Source: CAZEAC01 sp964510065
Lineage (GTDB): Bacteria; Bdellovibrionota_C; UBA2361; CAIXSY01
DNA length: 64,000 nucleotides
Reading direction: 5' to 3'
Assembly (NCBI GenBank): GCA_964510065.1
Contig: CAZEAC010000013.1
Coordinates: 12,609 to 76,608, forward strand
A program made the translations under genes and the position numbers. The notes beneath the pieces were generated by a model. That model saw only the letters and a program-made list of their open reading frames with translations. It ran no database searches and was not told the DNA's origin. Shown here in pieces: positions 26,489 through 36,416 of the stretch. The number at the start of each line of letters is the position of its first letter. Positions within the stretch are counted from its first letter, which is position 1.

Positions 26489-27271
26489 CTATACCACGTT
26501 CAAGTTGTCGGCACTGCTTTCTAATTTTCCCGAATGTTTTAAATGCCGGATGGTGAGATACATCGCGGCGACAGCCAGTAAGAAAGCGGCTGACCACACG
26601 ATTCTCGCATTAGTCGTCCTATAGCTATTCAAATAGTAGCTTTTCCAAAACAGCAGGACCAGAATGCCGGAGAGAGTACCGCAAAGGGTTCCATATTCTT
26701 TTCTTAAAACTTTTTTCCAATCGTAGTGGTAGCCTTTAAGAGATTCTCCGATACCGCTTAGATTTGGAAGGAAGCGTGGAACCTCGTTGCAGTAACTAGC
26801 GTACTGATCGCCAAATTTCTTGACTAGGAAGGACTCTTCCGCAGCAACAATAGAAATGTATACGAAAAGAAAGAACGGCAGAATGATGACGTAAGCCCAG
26901 ACTGAATCATAAATCATGCAGATACCCAGGGCGATTAGAAAGTTTCCCACATACATCGGATTTCTACTGTGCGCATATATGCCCGCCCTTACCAGGTCGT
27001 CGGCATACACTTTTTTCTGGCGTCCGCCCCGAACAATGTAGGCAAAGCCAATGACAAAAAGTCGTATGGCGCAACCGAGAAGAGCAATAGCTATTCCAAC
27101 ATAGGTGAGAAGACTATCTACGCTCGGATTGATTAGAATTCCTGGCCTCAGGCCTATAAATACAACAGCGAAAATAATTGGAAATATCGCATTTCTAAAG
27201 CGAAAGAAAAAATTTCCCGCTTTGATTATGCTTTGCGGCCACGAAACTACGCGTGAAGCAGAATTATTCAT
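26489..27271 (-). CDS. Isoprenylcysteine/phospholipid N-methyltransferase-family membrane protein
   Basis: This 260-residue protein has about six hydrophobic helices and the ICMT/PEMT signature RAGIYAHSRNPMYVGNFLIALG, followed by AAEESFLVKKFGDQYASYCNEVPRFLP, where the Glu-Glu and RNPMY bind SAM. Bacterial members methylate small lipids or unknown membrane substrates. A further pair of C-terminal helices follows the core. It lies 31 bases downstream of the CmoA-like gene on the same strand, so both methyltransferases may be co-transcribed. Confidence 0.85.
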   Translation of the reverse strand: MNNSASRVVSWPQSIIKAGNFFFRFRNAIFPIIFAVVFIGLRPGILINPSVDSLLTYVGIAIALLGCAIRLFVIGFAYIVRGGRQKKVYADDLVRAGIYAHSRNPMYVGNFLIALGICMIYDSVWAYVIILPFFLFVYISIVAAEESFLVKKFGDQYASYCNEVPRFLPNLSGIGESLKGYHYDWKKVLRKEYGTLCGTLSGILVLLFWKSYYLNSYRTTNARIVWSAAFLLAVAAMYLTIRHLKHSGKLESSADNLNVV

Positions 27272-27302
27272 TGTCTCACTCTTGTTCTACAAATCATAGT
27301 AA

Positions 27303-28040
27303 TTATTTAATGGCGAGAATGCCCTCAAAGCAAACATACTTCATAATAGATAGCGTATCCTGGAAGCCAGCGCGCTTAAGATAGCCGTTGTTGGCGTCAC
27401 TGGTGTAAGGCTCTAAAACCCCTCGTAAGCTCCGAGATTTAGAGAGGATCTCGTCGTCGGAGAATCCCTGGCTTTTCTTGTAGTCATCGTAGAGAGCTGT
27501 CGCCATATCCTGGAAGCGGGCATCTGGCGCGCGCACTTTTTCGAAGAGCAGAAAAGCCCCGCCCCAATTGAGACTCTCATAAATCTTATTATAAAGCGCC
27601 TGGCGAAAGCGCGGAGGGATAAACTGAATAGTATAATAAGCGACAATAAAGTCGGCATTTTCCATATGCACTTGATTAATGTCTTGCACCAGAAGCTCAA
27701 TGTTATTGAGGCCTACGGCGTGTTCGCGCGCCTTGGCGATCATATTTTCTTCGACATCAAATCCGATCCAACGCACATTTGATTTGTGTGAGTTGTAGTG
27801 AGCCAGTTTACTTATGAGCTCGCCAGTAGACACTCCAAGTTCGTAACAGGTGCTGTCATTGTGCACAAAAAAATCACTAATTTGGCAGATAAGATTATGT
27901 CCTATTTCATAGAGCGGCACCGATCGTTTGATGTGCGACACAAAAGTGTCGGCTGTAGTTCCGCCGAATGACCAGTTGGAACGCATCGCTACTATATTGT
28001 CACCGACAAGCTTTGCCGCTGTGTTTTGCGAATCTGACAT
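27303..28040 (-). CDS. CmoA-like class I SAM methyltransferase fold protein
   Basis: This 245-residue protein follows CmoA (carboxy-SAM synthase) along most of its length: NWSFGGTTADTFVSHI, RSVPLYEIGHNLI, CYELGVSTGELI as SAM motif I, IGFDVEENMIAKAREH, YYTIQFIPPRFRQALYNKIY and GGAFLLFEK, then DYKKSQGFSDDEILSKSRSL with an arginine near that contacting the carboxyl group in CmoA. CmoA makes carboxy-SAM for tRNA wobble-uridine modification by CmoB. cmoB is absent here, so it may be a paralogue with another substrate. Confidence 0.75.
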   Translation of the reverse strand: MSDSQNTAAKLVGDNIVAMRSNWSFGGTTADTFVSHIKRSVPLYEIGHNLICQISDFFVHNDSTCYELGVSTGELISKLAHYNSHKSNVRWIGFDVEENMIAKAREHAVGLNNIELLVQDINQVHMENADFIVAYYTIQFIPPRFRQALYNKIYESLNWGGAFLLFEKVRAPDARFQDMATALYDDYKKSQGFSDDEILSKSRSLRGVLEPYTSDANNGYLKRAGFQDTLSIMKYVCFEGILAIK

Positions 28041-28207
28041 TATTTTTTTGCTCCGATCATAGATTATAAGGGAGATATCCGGCTAAGGTTTGACAGTAGC
28101 ACACGGCTAAACTGTTGGGTAGCAAAGGCCATTGAGCTTTGAATTAATCGCTTAGACACCCCGTTTAAAACACCACCCAGCGCTTCGTAGTATAACGGTT
28201 TTCGCGC

Positions 28208-29995
28208 TCAGTCCAAATTCTTAAGTTGTGCTATTGCCGAGGTAATATCAGCGATCGCGTTCTTGTTTTTCTTCGATTCGAGCAGGGTATTTAGCTCCTC
28301 TTGGATAGCAGATCGTTCGGTGTCTTTGACGTCTTCGGCAAATACCCGCAAACAGAGAAATCGTGAACGGTGTGGACTTTGTGCGGCTATGTGAAGTTTG
28401 GCCAGTTCTTCGCGTACGTACGGGTGAGTTCTCTGACTATTGTTAAGCGCATAGAGCAAGTTGAGCTTTACTCCCTGGCGGATGTCGACAGTTGCTTCTG
28501 TGCTGTGTTCGGCATAGTCGTCGAGAGCGCGAAGCCAAGGAATAAGTCGAATCTTGCGGCCAAATTCGCTCGCTACTGATACTGATCCTGCAGAAACTGG
28601 AACGAGTCTGTCAGTAAAAAGCGCTGCCCCAAATTTGAATGCTCCTGCGCGATATGCCCGGTTGAGGCAGTAGAAAGTCGCCGGTAGCGGAATTGAGATG
28701 CCGCAATCCCGCGCAATTTCATAGGCACTTCGCACCAATTTAAAGCCGCGTTGGCTTGCCGCGACTATGCAGTAGGTAGCTAGTACCCGTGCCCCATAGT
28801 CGGCAGCAACTCGCGGCTGGCGCTCAAAGGTGTCTTTAAGAATCTTTAAGGTCCGATAAAAACCTAGGTCGGACATCCGATCGTATAAGAATCGCGATTC
28901 ATGCAACGGAGTCTCGATCCCCAACTCGCGGCACTTAAGGATCGAAATCAGTCCTTTGACGGGCGAGCACTTCTCAACGTAATGATCGCGAACTGCGACG
29001 AGCTGTTCGCTGGAGATCTCTTGCAGCTGGTTAATGTTCGCCGATTGAAGCACGAAATATTTCTGCTTGATTCCTAGGCGTTCGAAGTTGGGAGCGATCT
29101 TTGATGCAAAAATTTCCGAGTCGAGCGGTAATCCGTCTTCAAGTCTTGCTAAATGTGGAAGCAGCTCTTCCGCGCCCCGAGCCTGTCGGTGCGTGAGATC
29201 TTGCGTCGGCGTGCTCGAGACACTTGGCAGAAAAGCACACGAAGCTCTGCCTTGTGACCAGAGGCTAAGCTGCTGTATTCCTTCGAAGCTAAACCAACTT
29301 GAATCTGATAGAGAAGCGCACGGTTGGCCGGCATGCTCCAAGGCGGGACGCAATATTTGTGCGGCTCGTTCCGGGTCGATGGGCTGAAATGCTACGGCGA
29401 GGGCCACACGGATTGCGCAGGGGAGGTTGTGTGTGGCTCGATTGGCATGCCACCAGTCAAGCAGTGCCTCGAGGCCGGGACGGAGCTCTGGATTCTTTAG
29501 CGATGATTGCATGTGTTGGAAGTTCGCCCGATTCGACGTGGCGAAGCGCAGTAAGTCGCCCAACAGTTCGGTGAGATCCGCCACGGGGGAGTTGGTAAAT
29601 GTGAGATTTTTGGCGCCGACTTCCAAAATCGTTTGGAGCAGCACGGCGTGCCCCAGGGTCATGGAGCGCAAACTTCCCGAAGTAATTGCTGCGCTCAGCG
29701 GAGAGCCGCATCGTGGCCTTTGTTCCAAGCACGAGGCAGCGAGCTGTAACCTTGTCGAATCTATAAAGCTTGAATAATGAAGTTTTTGAACGACACTCTC
29801 GAGGAGACGAAGCGCTGCGCGCTCATTGGCCGGAGTCGACACTGACTGCACTGCATGGTGGAAAAGGTGCTTTAAAACCTGGCGGTGATTCTTTATCGGA
29901 TCGGCCTTCCATAGCTCAGTTGCCAAGGCAAGGTGATCGATCTTGCAGTCTTTAGGCGTATTCGCACCTGTCCGAATTTCCTTAATTTCACTCAT
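28208..29995 (-). CDS. Large helical orphan protein
   Basis: This 595-residue cytoplasmic protein is mostly alpha-helical with irregular repeat-like helices (for example ATYCIVAASQRGFKLVRSAYE and AYRAGAFKFGAALFTDR), suggesting a HEAT- or TPR-like solenoid. No catalytic motif or signal peptide is visible. ATG 29995 is preferred over GTG 30010. It follows another orphan on the same strand, separated by a repeat B copy. Confidence 0.6.
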   Translation of the reverse strand: MSEIKEIRTGANTPKDCKIDHLALATELWKADPIKNHRQVLKHLFHHAVQSVSTPANERAALRLLESVVQKLHYSSFIDSTRLQLAASCLEQRPRCGSPLSAAITSGSLRSMTLGHAVLLQTILEVGAKNLTFTNSPVADLTELLGDLLRFATSNRANFQHMQSSLKNPELRPGLEALLDWWHANRATHNLPCAIRVALAVAFQPIDPERAAQILRPALEHAGQPCASLSDSSWFSFEGIQQLSLWSQGRASCAFLPSVSSTPTQDLTHRQARGAEELLPHLARLEDGLPLDSEIFASKIAPNFERLGIKQKYFVLQSANINQLQEISSEQLVAVRDHYVEKCSPVKGLISILKCRELGIETPLHESRFLYDRMSDLGFYRTLKILKDTFERQPRVAADYGARVLATYCIVAASQRGFKLVRSAYEIARDCGISIPLPATFYCLNRAYRAGAFKFGAALFTDRLVPVSAGSVSVASEFGRKIRLIPWLRALDDYAEHSTEATVDIRQGVKLNLLYALNNSQRTHPYVREELAKLHIAAQSPHRSRFLCLRVFAEDVKDTERSAIQEELNTLLESKKNKNAIADITSAIAQLKNLD

Positions 29996-30055
29996 GTGCG
30001 CCCGTATCACCTAACAAAGAGCCGTATAGGCAGTTATGGCGAACTCATACTTTTA

Positions 30056-30246
30056 GGGAACCTCTGAAAAACTAGGCGTTTTGAATCGGTTGGAATTCCG
30101 AATGAAGTTAGCGAGAAAAAATGCGGGGGAAAACGGAGGATTAGCAGGGCTATTTCGAGGATTATCCCGGCATGTCTTCCTGCAAAGATCGCCGAAAGGC
30201 CAACGAAGAAGAAATGCATAGTCTTTTTGAGGCTCTTTAGGTTGCC
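30056..30246. repeat. Palindromic MITE-like repeat family B, copy 2 (inverted)
   Basis: Read on the minus strand, this shares GGCGATCTTTG, AATCCTC, AAATAGCCCTGCTA and TCTTCG blocks, in the same order and similar spacing, with copy 1 at 18368-18549. The ends are GGGAACCT at 30056 and AGGTTGCC at the far side. It occupies the 325-base gap 29996-30320, which holds no other feature I can see. Confidence 0.75.
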
Positions 30247-30320
30247 TTACGTTTACGAAGCTCACTAGAAAGACTCTTGAAGAAATGATCCGAGGCTCGC
30301 CGTAATCTGCTGCTCAAGTG

Positions 30321-32111
30321 TTAAGAAAGCGTTAGGCGGCTACCAGCGAGATCATTTTTAATCCCAAGCACATCGCAAAGCCGAGGGTAGAAAACGCTAT
30401 CGGTAAGAAAGAAATTGACGAGTGAGTCGAGCTTTTCGCCGCCTGATTGCAGCTCTATCCAAGAGCGGGTAAGCGCACTTCGAAGCTGTGCTTTCCATGT
30501 GCGATCATTCCAGTGTCTTTCGTGGATGAGAATAAGACCGTCTTGATATGAATTCGAAATCCAGCGATTATCAAAGTACCGGAAATCATGATGAGAGCTA
30601 CAGATAATGTGGTGCGGGAAAGGAGCAAAGAGCAGCGTATTTTTTGGCTTCGAGTGCAGCAGCGACTGAAAAAGATGCGGGCTAAAAAGTGTCTGGGAGA
30701 TGGAACGTTTCTTGATAATTCCGCCTTGGATCAGCCGATCTCGATATAGCGAGGAAGAAGAGGGAATGTTTTCCATTAACATTAGTTCGACTCGGCGCGA
30801 TTCGGAAACGTCTGAGTTTTTGGTGGATTCGCGGGCAGTGAGCAGCCGTATGCCGACCTGCGGAGAGAGCATAAAGGGTATATAACGTGAGCCCTTGGGG
30901 CGAGTACGCGCCAGCTCGGCAGTGTAGGCGCCAAATGAGAGAACGTCAGGACTCTCATTGTCTGAGGCGTTGGCGAGCGCTTTGAGCATGGCGCCGACAC
31001 TAGAAAAATCGAAGCGAATTCTCATCGGCAAAATATTCTGCCGTGCACAATGAAAGAAAAGTGCATTGTGGGCGTTCGCAACAGCGGTATGCCAAATCTG
31101 CACCGGTGGGCCTTTGCTCGCCGTGCGTGGAGATTCTTCACGTGGAGTGGTTCGTAACAGTTCGCGCTCAATCTCACCCGAGAATCGCGCAGGGCTTTTT
31201 GAGGTTCGCGAAGCGGATAAGGACTCGCAAAGTCTGTCATACGAGCGTGAAATACCCCAGCGGCTGCCAATGTCTACGCCGCGGAGGCAATGTAAAATCT
31301 CTTCACGGATCGGACGCGCAAGAAGCGCACGAAGAGGCCCGACTGATTCGCCGAGGATGCCGTCAGCCCCGTTTCTTGCCATGGTAAGCCTGGGCATGCG
31401 CACTGTCCGAAAACCCAGCTCAATAGAACGACAGAGCGTCGAGATCTCAGTTTTGTCGCAAATTTCAACACCATCCAGATATATTTCGAAGCGAATTGAC
31501 TGATGTGCGCGCGGCGGCAGTCCAATCGAAACTGGACCGCGGCGACGCATCCCTGAGTTTGTGCTTCGAACAAGTCGGCGAATGATAGGCGAACCATTTT
31601 GGCTTCGACCGAACATGTCAATCGTCCACTGTGGAAGTCGACGAAGCGCGTAGCCAAGTGACGCGGCGGGCGATCCAGATCCGCCCTGAATAATCTCTTC
31701 GCGTTCATGATCATCGCTTGCGGCCCAGCGCAGAAAGAGGATTATCATAGCTTGTAATGCCGGGCGCCACTGAAACATTCCGACATGGGGGAATGCCCCG
31801 GGCGCTCTTCCGCGCATTGCGTTCCGCGGCTTACTAAGAAGCGAGTGACAGAAATGGCTCCGCTCTAACTGCGGCCTCGGCTCGCGTGAAAACCAAAGCT
31901 GTAGACAATTGTCCAATTGCGCCATGCACCTCTTAATGTTCTGTGTGCAATTTTCAAGTACAGCAGTGATTGTAGTGAAATTCGAGGGCGAATCAAAGCG
32001 CTCTATCTCTAATTTAGACTCGGCCATTAGATTCGCCATCTGATCGAATATATTGAGTATGACGCCGAACTTGGATAGCTGTTGAGCTAAATAAGCGGGT
32101 TTGCGAGTCAA
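30321..32111 (-). CDS. Large orphan protein
   Basis: This protein of up to 596 residues has no signal peptide. The N-terminal half is Arg-rich and helical (ENCTQNIKRCMAQLDNCLQLW). A C-terminal region (RIRFDFSSVGAMLKALA, then PDVLSFGAYTAELA) faintly recalls extracytoplasmic solute-binding folds, but this is weak. The first start is TTG 32111; ATG 32039 is an alternative and neither has a good ribosome site. It is on the same strand as the orphan at 28208. Confidence 0.55.
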   Translation of the reverse strand: MTRKPAYLAQQLSKFGVILNIFDQMANLMAESKLEIERFDSPSNFTTITAVLENCTQNIKRCMAQLDNCLQLWFSREPRPQLERSHFCHSLLSKPRNAMRGRAPGAFPHVGMFQWRPALQAMIILFLRWAASDDHEREEIIQGGSGSPAASLGYALRRLPQWTIDMFGRSQNGSPIIRRLVRSTNSGMRRRGPVSIGLPPRAHQSIRFEIYLDGVEICDKTEISTLCRSIELGFRTVRMPRLTMARNGADGILGESVGPLRALLARPIREEILHCLRGVDIGSRWGISRSYDRLCESLSASRTSKSPARFSGEIERELLRTTPREESPRTASKGPPVQIWHTAVANAHNALFFHCARQNILPMRIRFDFSSVGAMLKALANASDNESPDVLSFGAYTAELARTRPKGSRYIPFMLSPQVGIRLLTARESTKNSDVSESRRVELMLMENIPSSSSLYRDRLIQGGIIKKRSISQTLFSPHLFQSLLHSKPKNTLLFAPFPHHIICSSHHDFRYFDNRWISNSYQDGLILIHERHWNDRTWKAQLRSALTRSWIELQSGGEKLDSLVNFFLTDSVFYPRLCDVLGIKNDLAGSRLTLS

Positions 32112-32179
32112 TATTCCGGCAACTTTTGAATCGTAGTTCCCTCAGGCTGTATTTTTAAATAATTCAATGGTGAGTGTTT

Positions 32180-33553
32180 ATGCATTTTATGACGCATTCT
32201 AATACGTCGATTACAAGACTGTTCGCGCTGGTACTGCTCGCAATGCCAGTAATCGCCGGTGCTGATGTGCCCTGCAATCCTTCCGATTGCAGGATTAGCC
32301 TGGGTGCATACGCTTATAAAATGCAAATGAATCAAACCCGACTTACAAGTTCGACTACGCTTTCGAACGGCGTAATCTGGAGCTCCTCGTATTCTTCGGG
32401 GACTACCAACTCAAGCGCGTACGTTCAAGAAGCGGGTAGTAATGTACGAAACGACTTTGGAAGTACCACCAGCTGGGTCTCTTCCGACGACAACTCGTCC
32501 ACCGGCTCAGATGGTAGGATAAGGTCATATAAGAGCAGAGCAACGGGCTATAGCATTGTTGAGCCAGGCTTTTTGACGCCTTGGGGGCCTGCGCGCATCG
32601 AGTATTATAATCAATGGCAAAGTGAACGTTGCCCGAAAGCTAATGAGGGAGAAGGGTGTGATACCGACAAAGGCGAAACGCCTGCTGACCAACGCTTATT
32701 GTGGGGGGACCGTCCATATGCAAGCACAGGCCGTTTCGGTGGCGCGCAATACGTTTGCAACCTCGACTGGCGTTATGTTGACGATCAGAACTACAAAAAT
32801 GATGCAACAGGGACCTATTACAGTTCAAGTTCAACCACTGGTTATGAGGCCTACACCGCTCGTTGGGAAGTTTGGTTCAGTGCCGAAGCGCGCCCGCCGA
32901 CCGGCATGATTCCTTATCTTAATGATGTAATGACCATCACGGACTATCCAGCACAGGGTAATCCGACCACGCGCGTCGTGCGTACGCACTGGCCACTTAC
33001 CGGAGCAAGCGGCTCGGGTCCGGCGGCGGATCCAGCAAGTTTATATGGCAAGCTTTCGTCGGGCGCGTGCCGTACATGGAGTCATGCGGCGCAGATTGTG
33101 TACGGTCCTCCACCTCCTCCACCTGGAATTCGTGCAGCGTCTGCTGACACGGCGCCGTTTGATTATAGATCGATCCAGCATTTCCCCGGCGAGATCGACG
33201 CTAATACCGGACTTTATTTTACAGGCGTATATTTTGTTTCGAACCGTGTTGAATCGGAGCGCGATGTTTGGCTCAGGCACTATTATAGCCGCACCAATTT
33301 CAGTAACTATTTCTTCACGATTCTTGCTCCGCGTTGGCTAAGCGAAGCAGCTCTGAGCCACTCCTGGATGTGGGAATTTACCAATAACTTCAATAATCCT
33401 CCTGGGGATCTCTCGCAGCGTTGCTTCGGTTACCCGACGCTTCTGGCTTGTATTGTTGCGAATGTTGCGTCACCTGATTCGAGGGAGCGCGCCGCTGTAG
33501 TAGTTCCAAAACCTTCGCCTTCGCCGACACCGATAGCGTCGCCTGGGCGGTAG
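32180..33553 (+). CDS. Secreted hypothetical protein
   Basis: This 457-residue protein has a Sec signal (LFALVLLAMPVIAGA) and a Ser/Thr/Tyr/Asn-rich, beta-type body with paired cysteines (CNPSDC). The tail is a Pro/Ser/Thr linker (PKPSPSPTPIASP), often seen at cell-surface proteins. No family was recognised. ATG 32180 follows GGTGAG; GTG 32174 and ATG 32189 are alternatives. It is divergent from the orphan at 30321. Confidence 0.65.
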   Translation: MHFMTHSNTSITRLFALVLLAMPVIAGADVPCNPSDCRISLGAYAYKMQMNQTRLTSSTTLSNGVIWSSSYSSGTTNSSAYVQEAGSNVRNDFGSTTSWVSSDDNSSTGSDGRIRSYKSRATGYSIVEPGFLTPWGPARIEYYNQWQSERCPKANEGEGCDTDKGETPADQRLLWGDRPYASTGRFGGAQYVCNLDWRYVDDQNYKNDATGTYYSSSSTTGYEAYTARWEVWFSAEARPPTGMIPYLNDVMTITDYPAQGNPTTRVVRTHWPLTGASGSGPAADPASLYGKLSSGACRTWSHAAQIVYGPPPPPPGIRAASADTAPFDYRSIQHFPGEIDANTGLYFTGVYFVSNRVESERDVWLRHYYSRTNFSNYFFTILAPRWLSEAALSHSWMWEFTNNFNNPPGDLSQRCFGYPTLLACIVANVASPDSRERAAVVVPKPSPSPTPIASPGR

Positions 33554-33640
33554 GAGCTGTCCATCGGAGCCGTTCGCCCTATGCGGTTTAAAAGGGAGGC
33601 GGCTCGTTTCACGTGATGTGCTAAAATTGAGGAAGATCCA

Positions 33641-34588
33641 ATGATAATTATGAATCTGACTCAGCTGATGAAAAAATGCGCAAGCCTCGCGGGGGCGCTT
33701 ACCTTAGCCGGAGCAAAGTTAAACGCCGCTGAGCAGGCACCGATTCTGGCTCCAGTGCCATCGCCAAACTTACGTGATGCCAGCTTCCCTTTGGCGCCTT
33801 CAGGCGCTGGCCGTCTTGAGGCGAATAGAAAGTTAGCGCTGCGCCACGTCATTGATGAACTTTGTGCGATGTCGCTTTATAACCCTGATGGGACGCCGCG
33901 GTCAGTGCCAAAAGACGGTTACCCAAGGCATGAAGTGGCAAGAGCTCCACTTCCTCTTCGGCTCGAGGCGGATCAGCTGGAGCGCCTTAAGAAAAGTGCA
34001 CCGGCGGATCTTCAAAAGAGATCAGAAGCTCTTTTCTCGCGAATTACTAACGGAGTTGTAAATCGCTACTGGCTCCTTGATGTTTATGGCAGGTTCCTGG
34101 TCGACTATGCCGAAACGCTGCTTCCGAATGATGCACATCGGCCAAGAACGCTGATTCCGCTTGGTGGAATCCCGCAGTACGGCTGCCAGCTTTCTGATGG
34201 GTCCGACACGGCGGAGAATGATCGAGTACTAAGTCAGGTCGCACAGGGTCAAACTAAAGTGTTCCGTGAGATGTTTCTGAAGGAGCTTGCGCAGCAGTTT
34301 TCCGCCGCGGCGACTAGTTCTGCAGCCCCTGATTCTGAATTGCGACGCTCCAAGGTCGCTGTGGGCGGGAGTGCACTTCCGGTGACGCCCCTTCGTGAAG
34401 CGCTTTCGCGAACTGATCAAAAACTTGATTCTCTTAGGCGTTCGGCATTGTACAGGCTTTTCAATCAAGCTCCGCAGATTGAAGCTCAATTTTATGCAGC
34501 CTACGATCGGATTAACCAGACTTTTGCTCAGGGACCGCTTCAACCGGTGCTCTTTGTCGGTGAGGCACCAAAACCCTTGGAAGAGTAG
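33641..34588 (+). CDS. Secreted hypothetical protein
   Basis: This 315-residue protein has a probable signal peptide (MKKCASLAGALTLAGAKLNAAE) and a mixed helical body with Pro-rich start (APILAPVPSPNL). A purine-rich GAGGAAG precedes the ATG. No conserved domain was seen. It lies 87 bases after another secreted orphan and converges with the YceI-like gene. Confidence 0.65.
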   Translation: MIIMNLTQLMKKCASLAGALTLAGAKLNAAEQAPILAPVPSPNLRDASFPLAPSGAGRLEANRKLALRHVIDELCAMSLYNPDGTPRSVPKDGYPRHEVARAPLPLRLEADQLERLKKSAPADLQKRSEALFSRITNGVVNRYWLLDVYGRFLVDYAETLLPNDAHRPRTLIPLGGIPQYGCQLSDGSDTAENDRVLSQVAQGQTKVFREMFLKELAQQFSAAATSSAAPDSELRRSKVAVGGSALPVTPLREALSRTDQKLDSLRRSALYRLFNQAPQIEAQFYAAYDRINQTFAQGPLQPVLFVGEAPKPLEE

Positions 34589-34605
34589 CCCACTGGCTTA
34601 TTCTT

Positions 34606-35154
34606 TTATCTTTTCGCTTCAAACCAAAGGTCAAAGTTAAGCTCTCCATACAGCGTCGTGAACTGCTTAGGAGCAACGCTTCCTTCGAGATTTCCACGAA
34701 GGCGCGAGACCTGCTCATTAATCGTAAGAATTGTAATCGGGATAACCAAGTCTTCGCTTCTGTTACCGAGCTGAACCGATCCGTGTGCCTCGACTCTATT
34801 GTCACTTACACGCGAAATTTTCGAACTGTGAAACTTTGCAATCGGTGCCTCTAGGCCCTGAAGCAATCCGCGCGCGAGCCAAATAAACTGTGGCGCTGTG
34901 TTGTCAATTTGAGGCGTAGAAAGGTCGATATTAAATGCCGCCTGGAGCAGCTGATGTGTTTCCGGATCAACCTCGACCTGGCCAGTATAGCGATTAAATG
35001 AGCCGGCAATTGGCAGCGTCGTTGAATTGGACTTGAAATGAACTCGAGAACGGCTGCTTACTACTTTCTGAAAAGAGGATTCAGCGAGAATCTCTTGGCG
35101 CGTAGCGAGCAGTATGCAAAATGTGAGGAATAAGCGCGAAATGGTATGATTCAT
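34606..35154 (-). CDS. YceI-like periplasmic lipocalin-fold protein
   Basis: This 182-residue protein has a Sec signal (MNHTISRLFLTFCILLATR) and the YceI pattern: SRVHFKSNSTTLPIAGSFNR, YTGQVEVDPE, FNIDLSTPQIDN, IAKFHSSKISRV and GSVQLGNRSEDLVIPITI. YceI proteins bind polyisoprenoid-like lipids in a beta-barrel in the periplasm. Length matches the family. Confidence 0.8.
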   Translation of the reverse strand: MNHTISRLFLTFCILLATRQEILAESSFQKVVSSRSRVHFKSNSTTLPIAGSFNRYTGQVEVDPETHQLLQAAFNIDLSTPQIDNTAPQFIWLARGLLQGLEAPIAKFHSSKISRVSDNRVEAHGSVQLGNRSEDLVIPITILTINEQVSRLRGNLEGSVAPKQFTTLYGELNFDLWFEAKR

Positions 35155-35321
35155 CGGTTGCTATAGATTCGCTTATAACGCGGGGAGCTTCAAGCCGGGC
35201 AATCGTGAATGAGAGTCGGGAGCGGCTAAAGCGAGAACGTATTAACATGACAAGAGCATGAAATTGCGGTAAGCTGCTGTATCCAATAACTGCCTAACTG
35301 ACTCATTGCGAGGAACTGGCC

Positions 35322-36179
35322 ATGGCGACTATTAGTAACAAGAATAGCTTTCGAAATGGGAATGAAGACCGCTCGAGCCGGGACACTGCTCTCCCGACCA
35401 CCTCGACACTCCCGAGTAGGAGAGGCTTCATTTCACAGCTAACGGCTGTTACTGCAGGGATTACTGTGGGAACGGTGCTGATTGGACCGGGATGTAAACC
35501 GACGGGCCAGGCTCCCTCGGCTGGGCCGGCTGTAACTCGAACAATTGGTCTTGAGTCTTATGTAGGCAGCCGCCAAGCAGTAGTGGCAGATCTAGAAGCC
35601 CTTAAAGGACAATTTTCTCAGCTTTATAATGGTACCGATGGTGCCTTTGACCGATATATTAAGCGGCAAAGTAGCGAAAATTATCGTGCTCTTGTAGAGG
35701 CCTATGAACATTTTGATTTTCAGTTGATGGCGATGGACAGCGCCTTTAAGCGAGATATTCCTCAGGCAAGAATAAATCAAGATTCTCGAATTCGCTCGGG
35801 AAAAACTGCATCTGCGATACAAATTGTAATGAACCATGAGCAGGATTTTGCTAATGCTTCAGCAGCTAAGTTGATTCCCGCGAGTTTTCGTGGAGGGCTT
35901 CCTGCCGATCAGAAAGACTTGGAATTGGCGCAAAAAGCGGTGGCGATTAACTTCCAGATGCAGAGCTTAACCCGTGCGTGGAGTTCCTGTGGTGAGCTTA
36001 TACATGGCTTCGGCTCATTGGTCACAGTTGATAGCCCACACGGCAGTCGCGGAAAGAAAGAGCTTGTGGAGCGGCAATTTCGCGCGGTTGCCCAACTCTT
36101 GCCGCTTATTGATATGCTATGTGCTGAGATGTCAAAGGGTGGCCTCGATAGGGCTGTGAGTGGGCAGCGAAAGGCCTAG
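35322..36179 (+). CDS. Twin-arginine-exported probable lipoprotein, unknown function
   Basis: This 285-residue protein carries a twin-arginine motif (SRRGFIS, residues 32-38), a hydrophobic stretch (AVTAGITVGTVLI) and a lipobox-like GPGC. The mature part is helical and has no recognised domain. Tat export would imply folding or cofactor binding before export, but no cofactor motif is seen. Confidence 0.7.
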   Translation: MATISNKNSFRNGNEDRSSRDTALPTTSTLPSRRGFISQLTAVTAGITVGTVLIGPGCKPTGQAPSAGPAVTRTIGLESYVGSRQAVVADLEALKGQFSQLYNGTDGAFDRYIKRQSSENYRALVEAYEHFDFQLMAMDSAFKRDIPQARINQDSRIRSGKTASAIQIVMNHEQDFANASAAKLIPASFRGGLPADQKDLELAQKAVAINFQMQSLTRAWSSCGELIHGFGSLVTVDSPHGSRGKKELVERQFRAVAQLLPLIDMLCAEMSKGGLDRAVSGQRKA

Positions 36180-36416
36180 GGTTCTAGAGAGCCTGTTCTG
36201 TTATTTACTTGAGTAAGATCTAGGTTTGCGTTAAAAATAAGCAAATAGTCAATAGTGAATGGATAGGAAAGGATGCGTTCCACCTGTCTGACCTTGACCA
36301 AAGAGATGCCGAAAGAATAGTTCTCAAGTCCCCGACCTGGGTGGAGTGGGAGCCTTCTTGGTTTCGCTTAACTGGTTCAGGTAAGGAGTAATTGCTGCGT
36401 TTATTTGGAGCTTGAT

